From assembly GCA_002083435.1 (NCBI GenBank), contig LWDJ01000050.1, forward strand, positions 62,001-126,000: a DNA stretch of 64,000 bases. Reading direction: 5' to 3'. Numbering within the stretch: the stretch's first letter is position 1; every line of letters starts with the position of its first letter. The notes under the pieces were generated by a model. It made no database searches. It saw only the letters and a program-made list of their open reading frames with translations, and was not told where the DNA came from. This document shows positions 42,907-50,602 of the stretch, piece after piece. The stretch comes from Proteobacteria bacterium SG_bin6. GTDB lineage: Bacteria > Pseudomonadota > Alphaproteobacteria > Sphingomonadales > Sphingomonadaceae. The translations under genes were made by a program, and so were the position numbers.

Positions 42907-43992
42907 ATGAAAGCCGCCATCCTGTTCGAGCCCAAGTCGGACCTCGTGATCGAGGACGTACGCATCGATACCCCCGGTCCGCGCGAAGTGCTGATCCGCA
43001 CCGCGGCGTGCGGGGTGTGCCGATCGGACCTGCATTTCGTCGACGGCAGCTTCCCGCACCCGATGCCGACCGTGCCGGGCCATGAGGCGGCCGGGGTGGT
43101 GGAGGCGGTGGGGTCTGACGTGACCCGGCTGAAACCCGGCGATCACGTCATCACCTTCTTCACCGTCTTCTGCGGCAGCTGCGAGATGTGCGTCACCGGG
43201 CGCCCCTCGCTCTGCGTCGATCCGTCCACCCGCCGCCCCAAGGGCGCGCCGCCGCGCCTGGCGCGCGCGGATGGCACCCCGCTCGCGCCGTTCCTCAATC
43301 TCTCCGCCTTTGCCGAAGCGATGCTGGTGCATGAAAATGCCTGTGTCGCGATCAGCAAGGACATGCCGCTGACGCAAGCCGCGCTGCTCGGCTGCGCGGT
43401 GATCACCGGCGCGGGGGCGATTTTCAACGACAGCAAGCTGCGCGCGGGCGAGAGCGTGGCGGTGATCGGCTGCGGCGGCATCGGCCTCGCCGCGATCAAT
43501 GCGGCCAAGATCGCCGGCGCCGGGCAGATCATCGCGATCGATCCGGTGCCCGAAAAGCGCGCCCTCGCCGCCCGGCTGGGCGCGACCCATGGCTTCGGCC
43601 CCGACGAGCCCGATCTGGTGAAGAAGCTCGCCGCGCTCACCCTCGGCGGGGTGGATTATGCGATCGAGGCGGTCGGGCGCCCCGAAACCGCCGAGCTTGC
43701 CTGGACGCTCCTGAAGCGCGGCGGCACCGCGACGATCCTGGGCATGATCGCGCCGGGCAAGGCGGTGAGCCTGCCGGGGCCGAGCTTCCTCACCGGCAAG
43801 CGCCTGCAAGGATCGCTGCTTGGGTCCACCCGCTTCCCGATCGACATGCCGCGGCTGGTGCAGCTTTACTTGGACGGCAAGCTGGATCTCGATACGCTGG
43901 TGGCGGAGAAGATACCGCTCGCGGGCATCAACGGCGCGCTGGCGGCGCTGCGGCAGGGGGACACGGTGCGCTCCGTGATCGAATTCGCATGA
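42907..43992 (+). CDS. Zinc-dependent alcohol dehydrogenase (MDR family)
   Basis: NAD(P)-dependent medium-chain dehydrogenase, 361 residues. The catalytic-zinc region has CGVCRSDLHFVDG (near residue 37) and GHEAAGVVEAVG (near 60). The structural zinc site CGSCEMCVTGRPSLC (four Cys, near residue 90) is intact. The cofactor fold has VAVIGCGGIGLAAINAAKIA near 185. It ends four bases into the kinase gene (ATGA-type overlap), so the two are coupled. It probably oxidises a hydroxyl intermediate of the local pathway. Its ribosome-binding site lies within the repeat at 42735-42900. Confidence 0.9.
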   Translation: MKAAILFEPKSDLVIEDVRIDTPGPREVLIRTAACGVCRSDLHFVDGSFPHPMPTVPGHEAAGVVEAVGSDVTRLKPGDHVITFFTVFCGSCEMCVTGRPSLCVDPSTRRPKGAPPRLARADGTPLAPFLNLSAFAEAMLVHENACVAISKDMPLTQAALLGCAVITGAGAIFNDSKLRAGESVAVIGCGGIGLAAINAAKIAGAGQIIAIDPVPEKRALAARLGATHGFGPDEPDLVKKLAALTLGGVDYAIEAVGRPETAELAWTLLKRGGTATILGMIAPGKAVSLPGPSFLTGKRLQGSLLGSTRFPIDMPRLVQLYLDGKLDLDTLVAEKIPLAGINGALAALRQGDTVRSVIEFA

Positions 43993-45050
43993 CCGCCGAG
44001 GAGCTGATGGTCGGCACGCTGCCCGTGCCGGCGGACGATCCGATCGACGCCGCCAAGGTCGCCGCCTGGATGGCAGCGCATGTGCCCGGCGCGCACGGGC
44101 CGGTGCGGCTCGAAAAGTTCAAGGGCGGGCAATCGAACCCGACCTATAAGGTGATCGCCGAGCACGGCACCTATGTGCTGCGCCGCCAGCCCTTCGGCAA
44201 ATTGCTGCCGAGCGCGCACGCGGTCGATCGCGAATATCGGCTGATCGCGGGGCTCTACCCGACCGGCTTCCCGGTGCCGCGCCCCTACGGCCTGTGCGAA
44301 GACCCGGAGGTGATCGGCAGCAAATTCTACCTGATGGCGCTGGTCGAAGGGCGGAACCTGTGGGACGGCGCGCTGCCGGGCCTGACGCCCGATGGGCGCC
44401 GCGCGCATTACCACGCGATGATCGATACGCTCGCCGCGCTCCACAACACCGATTACGCCGCCGCCGGCCTGGAAGATTATGGCAAGCCGGGGAATTATTT
44501 CGAGCGCCAGGTCGCGCGCTGGACCAAGCAATACCGCGCCTCTGAGACCGAGCACATGCCCGATGTCGAGGCGCTGATCGACTTCCTGCCGTGCACCGTG
44601 CCCGAACAGACGCGCACCGCGATCGTCCATGGCGATTACCGCATCGACAACATGATCTTCGACGGCCAAGAGGCGGGCGTGATCGCGGTGCTCGATTGGG
44701 AGCTGTCGACGCTCGGCGATCCGCTCGCCGATTTCAGCTATTTCCTGATGAACTGGGTGACCGAGCCCGAGGGGCGTTCGGGTGTGATGGGCCTCGCCGG
44801 CCCCGAGACGGGCATCCCCACGATCGAGGAGGCGGTGGCGCGCTATTGCGCGGCGACCGGGCGCGACGGGGTGCCGCGGCTTGACTGGTATTTCGCCTAT
44901 AACCTCTTCCGGCTGACCGGGATCGTGCAGGGCATCAAGAAACGCATCGTCGACGGCACCGCCTCCAGCGCGCAGGCGGCAAAGACGGCGGAGCGCGTCG
45001 GGCCGCTGGCGGCGGCGGCGTGGCGCTTCGCGCAGCGGGCGGGGGCTTGA
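43989..45050 (+). CDS. APH-family phosphotransferase (ACAD10/11-kinase / LvaA-like)
   Basis: Kinase-fold protein, 353 residues. It has FKGGQSNPTYKVIAEHGTYV near residue 43 (nucleotide-binding loop), the catalytic IVHGDYRIDNMIFDG near residue 213 and the metal-binding AVLDWELSTLGDPLADFSYF near 233. These are the patterns of ACAD10/11 kinase domains, and of LvaA, which phosphorylates 4-hydroxyacyl-CoA in Pseudomonas levulinate catabolism. The gene overlaps the alcohol dehydrogenase and follows an ACAD11-like gene. No adjacent lvaB-like gene is seen. The phosphate acceptor is inferred, not shown. Confidence 0.85.
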   Translation: MTAEELMVGTLPVPADDPIDAAKVAAWMAAHVPGAHGPVRLEKFKGGQSNPTYKVIAEHGTYVLRRQPFGKLLPSAHAVDREYRLIAGLYPTGFPVPRPYGLCEDPEVIGSKFYLMALVEGRNLWDGALPGLTPDGRRAHYHAMIDTLAALHNTDYAAAGLEDYGKPGNYFERQVARWTKQYRASETEHMPDVEALIDFLPCTVPEQTRTAIVHGDYRIDNMIFDGQEAGVIAVLDWELSTLGDPLADFSYFLMNWVTEPEGRSGVMGLAGPETGIPTIEEAVARYCAATGRDGVPRLDWYFAYNLFRLTGIVQGIKKRIVDGTASSAQAAKTAERVGPLAAAAWRFAQRAGA

Positions 45051-45068
45051 GGCGGGACGTTTTGTAAG

Positions 45069-45230
45069 CCCTCTCCCCTTTAGGGGAGTTCGGGGCCGGC
45101 CATGCCCTCGGCATGGCCTAAACATTACGGGGTAATGTTTACCCCGAACTGGTTGGGAGAGGGGCGATGACGAGGGCGCCGCGTGCAATTCGGCCCCTCT
45201 CCTCGGCCCTCTCCCCTGAAGGGGAGAGGG
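45069..45230. repeat. 165-nt palindromic element, copy 2 (inverted)
   Basis: Starts at 45069 with CCCTCTCCCC-TTTA-type loop and ends at 45230 with the palindrome CCCTCTCCCC...GGGGAGAGGG. It aligns with the reverse complement of the copy at 42735. The flanking TAAG (45065-45068) resembles the TTAG flank of copy 1. The right end supplies the ribosome-binding purine run for the GTG start at 45235. Confidence 0.85.
45087..45150. repeat. 64-nt two-hairpin junction, copy 2
   Basis: Outer stem AGTTCGGGG (45087-45095) with CCCCGAACT (45142-45150). Hairpin 1 is GGCCATGCC-CTC-GGCATGGCC (45098-45118) and hairpin 2 is AAACATTAC-GGG-GTAATGTTT (45120-45140). Stems are perfect and exactly the same lengths as in copy 1, but their sequences are different. 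Confidence 0.88.
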
Positions 45231-45234
45231 AGCA

Positions 45235-45999
45235 GTGAGCCAGTTCGATCTTACCGGCCAGGTCGCCATCGTCACCGGCTCGTCGCGCGGGATCGGCAAG
45301 GCAAGCGCGTATGAACTCGCCGAGCACGGCGCAAAGGTCGTCATCTCCAGCCGCAAGCAGGCGGCGTGCGACGCGGTCGCCGAGGAACTGAACGCCAGGT
45401 TCGGCGCGGGCACCGCGATCGCGGTCGCCGCCAACATCTCGGACAAGGCGGGGCTGCAGCACCTGGTCGACGAAACCCGCCGGGCGTTCGGGCGGATCGA
45501 CATTCTCGTCTGCAACGCTGCCTCCAACCCCTATTACGGGCCGCAGGAGGGGATCAGCGACGATCAGTTCCGCAAGATTCTCGACAACAACATCGTCTCC
45601 AACCACTGGCTGATCGCGATGGTCGCGCCGGAGATGCGCGCGCGGCGGTCGGGCTCGATCATCATCGTCTCGTCGATCGGCGGCCTGCGCGGCTCGACCG
45701 TGATCGGCGCTTATTGCATCAGCAAGGCGGCCGACATGCAGCTCGCGCGCAATCTGGCGCATGAGTTCGGGCCGGACAATGTGCGGGTGAACTGCATCGC
45801 GCCGGGCCTCATCAAGACCGATTTCGCCAAGGCACTATGGGAAGACCCGGTGCGGATCGAGGCCGCGAACAAGAGCGTGCCGCTGCGCCGCATCGGCGAG
45901 CCGCACGAGATCGCGGGCGCGGTGGTGTTCCTGGCGAGCAGCGCGTCGAGCTTCATGACCGGGCAGACGATCGTGCTCGACGGCGGGGTGACGATTTGA
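45235..45999 (+). CDS. Short-chain dehydrogenase/reductase (SDR)
   Basis: Classical NAD(P)-dependent SDR, 254 residues, with GTG start at 45235 preceded by a purine-rich site from the repeat. Rossmann motif VAIVTGSSRGIGKASAYELA (residues 10-29), NAASN near 92, a catalytic SSIGGLRGS (Ser near 141) and YCISKAA (Tyr/Lys near 155-159) are all present. The C-terminal FMTGQTIVLDGGVTI is typical. The next SDR gene starts 17 bp later. LvaD-like or 3-hydroxyacyl-CoA dehydrogenase roles are possible. Confidence 0.9.
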   Translation: MSQFDLTGQVAIVTGSSRGIGKASAYELAEHGAKVVISSRKQAACDAVAEELNARFGAGTAIAVAANISDKAGLQHLVDETRRAFGRIDILVCNAASNPYYGPQEGISDDQFRKILDNNIVSNHWLIAMVAPEMRARRSGSIIIVSSIGGLRGSTVIGAYCISKAADMQLARNLAHEFGPDNVRVNCIAPGLIKTDFAKALWEDPVRIEAANKSVPLRRIGEPHEIAGAVVFLASSASSFMTGQTIVLDGGVTI

Positions 46000-46016
46000 A
46001 TCAAGGGGAAAAGTCT

Positions 46017-46814
46017 ATGCGCTTCCAGGGCAAATCGATCATCGTCACCGGCGCGGCCTCGGGCATTGGCGCCGCCGCCGCGCGGCTGTTCGCGGCGGAA
46101 GGCGGGGCGGTGCTGTGCGCCGATTGGGCGGAGAGCGTCACCGAGACCGCCGCCGCCATCGCCGCCGCCGGCGGCCGCGCCGAGGCGCTGCGAATCGACG
46201 CCGGCAAGGAGGAGGACGTCGCCGCCGCCGTCGCCAAGGCGTGCGAGGGCTTTGGCGGGCTCGACGTGATGTTCGCCAACGCCGGCATTTCAGGCGGCAT
46301 GGCCAATATCCTCGATACCACCCCCGAGCTGTTCGCCGAGGTGCTGCGGGTGAACCTGATCGGCCCGTTCCTGGCGGTGAAGCACGCCGCGCCCAAGATC
46401 GCCGAGCGCGGCGGCGGCGCGATCGTGCTAACCGCGAGCGTCGCCGGCATCCGCTCGGGCGCGGGGTCGCCGGCCTATTCGGCGTCGAAGGCGGGGGTGA
46501 TCAACCTCGCGCAGGTCTCGGCGCAGCAGCTTTCGGGATCGAATGTGCGGGTCAACGCGCTCTGCCCCGGCCTGACCGAAACGGGGATGACCAAGCCGAC
46601 CTTCGATTACGCGCGCGACGCGGGCAAGATGGACCGGGTCGGCCGGCTCAACCCGCTGCGCCGCGCGGCGCAGGCCGAAGAACTCGCGCGGGTCGCGGTG
46701 TTCCTGGCCTCGCCCGAGGCGAGTTACGTCAATGGTCAGGCGCTCGCGGTCGATGGCGGCTTGTCGTCGAGCCATCCGGTCACCCGCCAGGAATTTGGCA
46801 AGACCGCTGTCTGA
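46017..46814 (+). CDS. Short-chain dehydrogenase/reductase (SDR), second copy
   Basis: Classical SDR, 265 residues from ATG 46017 (AAGGGGAAAAGTCT ribosome-binding site). SIIVTGAASGIGAAAARLFA near residue 7, FANAGISGG near 85, LTASVAGIRSG (Ser near 138) and YSASKAG (Tyr/Lys near 151-155) are intact. It follows the first SDR by 17 bp; the two are not close duplicates. It is likely cotranscribed as the end of the ACAD11-ADH-kinase-SDR block. Confidence 0.9.
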   Translation: MRFQGKSIIVTGAASGIGAAAARLFAAEGGAVLCADWAESVTETAAAIAAAGGRAEALRIDAGKEEDVAAAVAKACEGFGGLDVMFANAGISGGMANILDTTPELFAEVLRVNLIGPFLAVKHAAPKIAERGGGAIVLTASVAGIRSGAGSPAYSASKAGVINLAQVSAQQLSGSNVRVNALCPGLTETGMTKPTFDYARDAGKMDRVGRLNPLRRAAQAEELARVAVFLASPEASYVNGQALAVDGGLSSSHPVTRQEFGKTAV

Positions 46815-46879
46815 CGTCGGGAACTCTTTGCCCCTCGGCCAGTTTCGCTGGTGGTTCACCGAAACAAGAGGGGAGTCTC

Positions 46880-47152
46880 ATGAAGAAGTTGATGGCGGCG
46901 AGCGCCGCGCTGAGCCTGGTCGCGCTGCCGACGGTCGCGCCCGCGCAGACGCCGACTGTGAACGCGGCCGCGCCGCTGTCGCTGGGCAACGCCGCGCCGG
47001 TGCGCGTGGCGGCGAAAGGGAGCAAGGCCAAGGTCTCGAACGCGGGCATCGCGGCGTTCGCGGTGATCGTGATCGGTGGCGCGGTCGCCGCGCTCGCGGT
47101 GATCGCGGGCACGCGCGATCAGAACAACAACGACGTGCCCGTCAGCCGCTGA
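46880..47152 (+). CDS. Small exported or membrane protein, unknown function
   Basis: Ninety residues. A clear Sec signal (KKLMAASAALSLVALPTVAP, cleavage near AQT) is followed by a short Ala-rich stretch and a second hydrophobic segment (IAAFAVIVIGGAVAALAVIA, about residues 57-76), then the Asn/Asp-rich tail RDQNNNDVPVSR. A GAGGGGAG-type ribosome-binding site precedes the ATG at 46880, and a strong terminator follows the stop. Small proteins with this layout are frequent in sphingomonads. No domain is recognised. Confidence 0.75.
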   Translation: MKKLMAASAALSLVALPTVAPAQTPTVNAAAPLSLGNAAPVRVAAKGSKAKVSNAGIAAFAVIVIGGAVAALAVIAGTRDQNNNDVPVSR

Positions 47153-47170
47153 ACGCGCACGCTTGATGGC

Positions 47171-47206
47171 AAAAGCCCGCGACCTCACCGAGGTGGCGGG
47201 CTTTTT
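47171..47206. terminator. Bidirectional terminator
   Basis: AAAGCCCGC (47172-47180) pairs with GCGGGCTTT (47196-47204), with an inner ACCTC/GAGGT extension, an A-run on the left and a T-run on the right. It serves both the small gene at 46880 and the convergent thioesterase gene at 47220. Confidence 0.9.
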
Positions 47207-47219
47207 CGCGTCGGCGGCC

Positions 47220-48101
47220 TCAGCGCTCCGCCCGCATCCGGATCAGCCCTTCCTGCGTGGTGCTTGCCACCAGTCGACCGTCGCGCGCGTAAACCCGCCC
47301 GCGATTGAACCCGCGACCGTGCCCGCTCCATGGGCTCTCGCAAACATAGAGCAGCCAGTCGTCCGCCCGGAACGGCTCGTGCAGCCATACCGCATGGTCA
47401 AGGCTCGCGGTTTGCAGCGGGTGAGTCATCCAGTTGACCCCATGCGGCAGCAGCGCGGTGCTGAGCAGCGCCATGTCGGAGGCATAGGCCAGGATCGCGC
47501 GGTGCATCGCCGGATCATCGCCGATCGGGGCGGCGATCCGGAACCAGCTCGCCTGGCGCGGCTCGCCCTTCTCCGGCTTGAACGGGTTGCGCGCGTTCAC
47601 CGGGCGCGTCTCGATCGGGCGCGCGCGCAGGAAGCCGCGGCGGAACTTCTCGGGCACCTGATCGGCCATCGCCTGGCGCAGCGTCAGGTCGCTCGGAAGG
47701 CCCTCGGGCGCGGGCACATCGGGCATCAGCTCCTGATGCGCGAGGCCGTCTTCGGGGCGCTGGAGCGACACGGTCATGCTCAGGATCGGCACCCCCTTCT
47801 GCATCGCGATCACGCGGCGGGTGGCGAAGCTGCCGCCGTCGAAATCGCGCACCACGCGGTAGATGATCGGGTGATCCTCGGCACCGGGGCGCATGAAATA
47901 GGCGTGGAGCGAATGGGCGATCTTGGGCGCCTCGGTCGAAGCCTGCGCCGCCTGCAGTCCTTGCGCGATCACCTGCCCGCCGAAGACACGACCCCAGCCC
48001 TCGCGCCGGCTGGCACCGCGATAGAGATCGGTGTCGAGCTCCTCGATCGTGAGCAGCGCGCAAAGCTCGGCGGCGAGCGCTTCGGGCGTCGTCTCGGTCA
48101 A
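47220..48101 (-). CDS. tesB: Acyl-CoA thioesterase II (TesB)
   Basis: Hydrolyses acyl-CoA esters, 293 residues from TTG 48101, chosen because an AGAGGGG site lies seven bases upstream. A TTG at 48128 is also in frame. Double hot-dog fold: REGWGRVFGGQVIAQGLQAA near residue 33, HSLHAYFMRPG near 63, SFATRRVIAMQKG near 90. The C-terminal half has SLDHAVWLHEPFRADDWLLY with the catalytic Asp, then GRGFNRGRVYARDGRLVAS. It is downstream of the second ACAD pair. Its likely role is recycling of CoA or disposal of dead-end acyl-CoAs. Confidence 0.92.
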   Translation of the reverse strand: MTETTPEALAAELCALLTIEELDTDLYRGASRREGWGRVFGGQVIAQGLQAAQASTEAPKIAHSLHAYFMRPGAEDHPIIYRVVRDFDGGSFATRRVIAMQKGVPILSMTVSLQRPEDGLAHQELMPDVPAPEGLPSDLTLRQAMADQVPEKFRRGFLRARPIETRPVNARNPFKPEKGEPRQASWFRIAAPIGDDPAMHRAILAYASDMALLSTALLPHGVNWMTHPLQTASLDHAVWLHEPFRADDWLLYVCESPWSGHGRGFNRGRVYARDGRLVASTTQEGLIRMRAER

Positions 48102-48143
48102 CTCATTTCCCCTCTTGATCCTCCCCAAGCGCCTGGGGCGGAT

Positions 48144-49271
48144 TCAATAGCCCGCCATCCGCGCCAGCTGGTCGGCATGATAGTTGCTGTCGCCAAAGGT
48201 CTCGGCGAGCACCCGCGCGCGCTTCATGTAGAAGCCGATGTCATAGGCGTCGGTCATGCCGATGCCACCGTGCATCTGGATGCCTTCCTGCACCGCAAGC
48301 GTGGTCGCCAGCCCGGTCATCGCCTTGGCGACATGCACCGCCTCGTCGGCGCGCGCATCGCCCGCGTCGAGCAGCTGCTGCGCCTTGAGCACGGCGGCGC
48401 GGGCGACTTCCATCTCGCTATAGAGATGCGCGGCGCGGTGCTGGAGCGCCTGGAAGCTGCCGATGCGCAGGCCGAACTGCTTGCGCTCCTTCAGGTAATC
48501 GACCGTCATGTCCATCGCCCCGCCGCCGACGCCGAGCAGTTCGGCGGAAGCGCCGGCGCGCCCTGCGCGCAGCAGCCGGGCGAGCGGATCGGCGCCGTGA
48601 TCGACCTCGCCAATCACCGCATCGGCATCGACCTCGACCCCGTCGAAGTTGAGCCGGGCGGCGATGCTCGCGTCGGCCAGCCGCTCGGGGGTTGCCTCCA
48701 GCCCCGCCGCGCCGCGCTCGACCGCGAACAGGGTGATGCCGGCCTCCTCATTCTCGGCGCCAGCGGTACGCGCGGCCACCAGAATCACGTCGGCCGCGTG
48801 CCCGTGGGTGACGAATTGCTTGGCGCCGGTCAGGCGGAAACCATTGCCCGCCCGCTCGGCCTTGAGCGTGATGTTGGCGCCGTGCTTCGCCCGCTCGTCG
48901 ATCGCCAGCGCGGCGACCGCCTCGCCCGCCAGGATGCCCGGGAACCAGCGCGCGGCGTGCGGCGTGCCCTTCAGCGCCTCGACCGCCGCAACCGCGGTGG
49001 AGAGGAAGGGCGAGGGCGAGAGGTTGCGCCCGATCTCCTCGAGCACCACGCCGGCTTCGACATGGCCGAGGCCGAGCCCGCCCTGCTCCTCGCCGATCAA
49101 AATGCCGGTGAAGCCCATTTCGGCGAACTGCTTCCACAGATCGCGGCTGAAGCCATCGGGGTTGGCGCTGTCGCGCAGCTCGCGCAGGTGGCGGACCGGC
49201 GCCTGCTCGCGCACGAAATCGCGGGCGGTGTCGCGGAGCATGGTCTGGTCTTCGGTGAGGTAGAGGGGCAT
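48144..49271 (-). CDS. Acyl-CoA dehydrogenase, small subunit type (second pair)
   Basis: Acyl-CoA dehydrogenase family protein, 375 residues. It shares its layout with the protein at 34065: TMLRDTARDFVREQAPVRHL at the start, QGGLGLGHVEAGVVLEEIGR near residue 65, and a C-terminal QMHGGIGMTDAYDIGFYMKR. It lacks the helix-G Glu of its partner. A GAAGGAG ribosome-binding site precedes ATG 49271. The larger partner gene lies upstream, separated by a 123-bp palindromic repeat (49289-49411). It probably makes a heteromeric ACAD with that gene product. Confidence 0.88.
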   Translation of the reverse strand: MPLYLTEDQTMLRDTARDFVREQAPVRHLRELRDSANPDGFSRDLWKQFAEMGFTGILIGEEQGGLGLGHVEAGVVLEEIGRNLSPSPFLSTAVAAVEALKGTPHAARWFPGILAGEAVAALAIDERAKHGANITLKAERAGNGFRLTGAKQFVTHGHAADVILVAARTAGAENEEAGITLFAVERGAAGLEATPERLADASIAARLNFDGVEVDADAVIGEVDHGADPLARLLRAGRAGASAELLGVGGGAMDMTVDYLKERKQFGLRIGSFQALQHRAAHLYSEMEVARAAVLKAQQLLDAGDARADEAVHVAKAMTGLATTLAVQEGIQMHGGIGMTDAYDIGFYMKRARVLAETFGDSNYHADQLARMAGY

Positions 49272-49288
49272 TGATTTCTCCTTCTAAG

Positions 49289-49411
49289 CCCTCTCCCCTT
49301 CAGGGGAGAGGGTTGGGAGAGGGGGAAGGCGGGCACCGTCGCCCTGCTGCATCGCCCCTCAACCGAACCCGCCGGTGGCGGGGCCACCCTCTCCCCCTTG
49401 GGGGGAGAGGG
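49289..49411. repeat. Palindromic repeat between the second ACAD pair
   Basis: A perfect palindrome CCCTCTCCCC...GGGGAGAGGG opens the element (49289-49312) and CCCTCTCCCC-CTTG-GGGGGAGAGGG closes it (ending 49411). The middle has a weaker AACCCGCCGG/TGGCGGGGCC pairing rather than the two 9-bp hairpins of the 42.8 and 45.1 kb copies. It is flanked by TAAG on the left, as in copy 2. Confidence 0.75.
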
Positions 49412-49418
49412 CTTGTTG

Positions 49419-50600
49419 TCACGCGCTTGGCAGGTCCAAAATCCGCTTGGCGACGATGTTGAGCTGCACCTCGCTGGTGCCGCCCTCGATCGAATTGGCC
49501 TTGGTCCGCAGCCACGCCCGCGCCGCGCCACCCTGGTCCGAGCGTTCGCTCTCCCATTCGAGCGCGTCGGAGCCGCCCGCCGCCATCATCAGCTCATGCC
49601 GCGTCTTGTTCAGCTCGGTGCCGTAATATTTCATCATCGAGGGCTGCGCCGGGTCCGCCTGGCCCGCCTTCAGCTCGTCGATGAAGCGTTCGGACATCAT
49701 GCCGAAGGCGCGGGCGCGCACCTCGAACAGCGCGATCTGCGCGCGCAGCAGCGGATCGGCGAGCCGGCCATCGGCGTCGAGCCCGATCGTCGCCAGCGCG
49801 CCCTCGATCAGCGGGTTGCCGCTGGTGGTGCCGAGTCCCATGCCCGAGATCATCTCGCGCTCATGGCCGAGCAGATATTTGGCGACGTCCCAGCCCTTGT
49901 TGATCTTCCCGACGACATTGGCCTTGGGCACGCGGACATTGTCGAAAAAGGTCTCACAGAACGGCGAATAGCCGCTGATCAGCAGGATCGGCCGCGTGGA
50001 GACGCCGGGCGTCGCCATGTCGAACAGGATGAAGCTGATGCCGTTATGCTTGTCCGCCTTGTCGGTGCGCACCAGGCAGAAGATCCAGTCCGCCTTGTCG
50101 GCGTAAGAGGTCCACACCTTCTGCCCGTTGATGATGAAATCGTTGCCCTCCTCGATCGCCGAGGTCGCCAGGCTCGCCAGGTCGGAGCCGGCGTTGGGCT
50201 CCGAATAGCCCTGGCACCACCGAATCTCGCCGCGCGCGATTTTGGGCAGATGCTCGAGTTTCTGCTCCTCGGTCCCGTATTTCAGCAGCGCCGGCCCGAG
50301 CATGGAAATGCCGAACGAATTGAGCGGGCTGCGGCATTTGAGGGTCGCCATCTCCTCGCGCAGGATTTTGGTCTCGGCGGGCGACAGGCCGCCGCCGCCA
50401 TATTGGGTGGGCCAATCAGGCACCGTCCAGCCGCGGCTCGCCATCGCGTCGAGCCATTGCTTCTGACCGGGCTTGAAGCTGGGGTTGCGCCCGCCCCAGC
50501 AGATATCGGCGTCGCCGCGCACCGGCTCGCGCATTTCAGCCGGGCAATGCGCGTCGAGCCAGGCGCGGGTTTCGGCGCGGAAGGTTTCAAGGTCGGTCAT
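49419..50600 (-). CDS. Acyl-CoA dehydrogenase, large subunit type (second pair)
   Basis: FAD-dependent ACAD, 393 residues from ATG 50600. It is a clear paralogue of the protein at 32750: QYGGGGLSPAETKILREEMA, WCQGYSEPNAGSDLASLATS and a helix-G YLLGHEREMI Glu. The C-terminus has SIEGGTSEVQLNIVAKRILD, in which the MCAD catalytic Glu is absent. It is upstream of the small subunit gene at 48144. The amidase gene ends two bases before its start, so the leftward unit amidase-ACAD-ACAD-tesB is probably one operon. Confidence 0.9.
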   Translation of the reverse strand: MTDLETFRAETRAWLDAHCPAEMREPVRGDADICWGGRNPSFKPGQKQWLDAMASRGWTVPDWPTQYGGGGLSPAETKILREEMATLKCRSPLNSFGISMLGPALLKYGTEEQKLEHLPKIARGEIRWCQGYSEPNAGSDLASLATSAIEEGNDFIINGQKVWTSYADKADWIFCLVRTDKADKHNGISFILFDMATPGVSTRPILLISGYSPFCETFFDNVRVPKANVVGKINKGWDVAKYLLGHEREMISGMGLGTTSGNPLIEGALATIGLDADGRLADPLLRAQIALFEVRARAFGMMSERFIDELKAGQADPAQPSMMKYYGTELNKTRHELMMAAGGSDALEWESERSDQGGAARAWLRTKANSIEGGTSEVQLNIVAKRILDLPSA

Positions 50601-50602
50601 GG

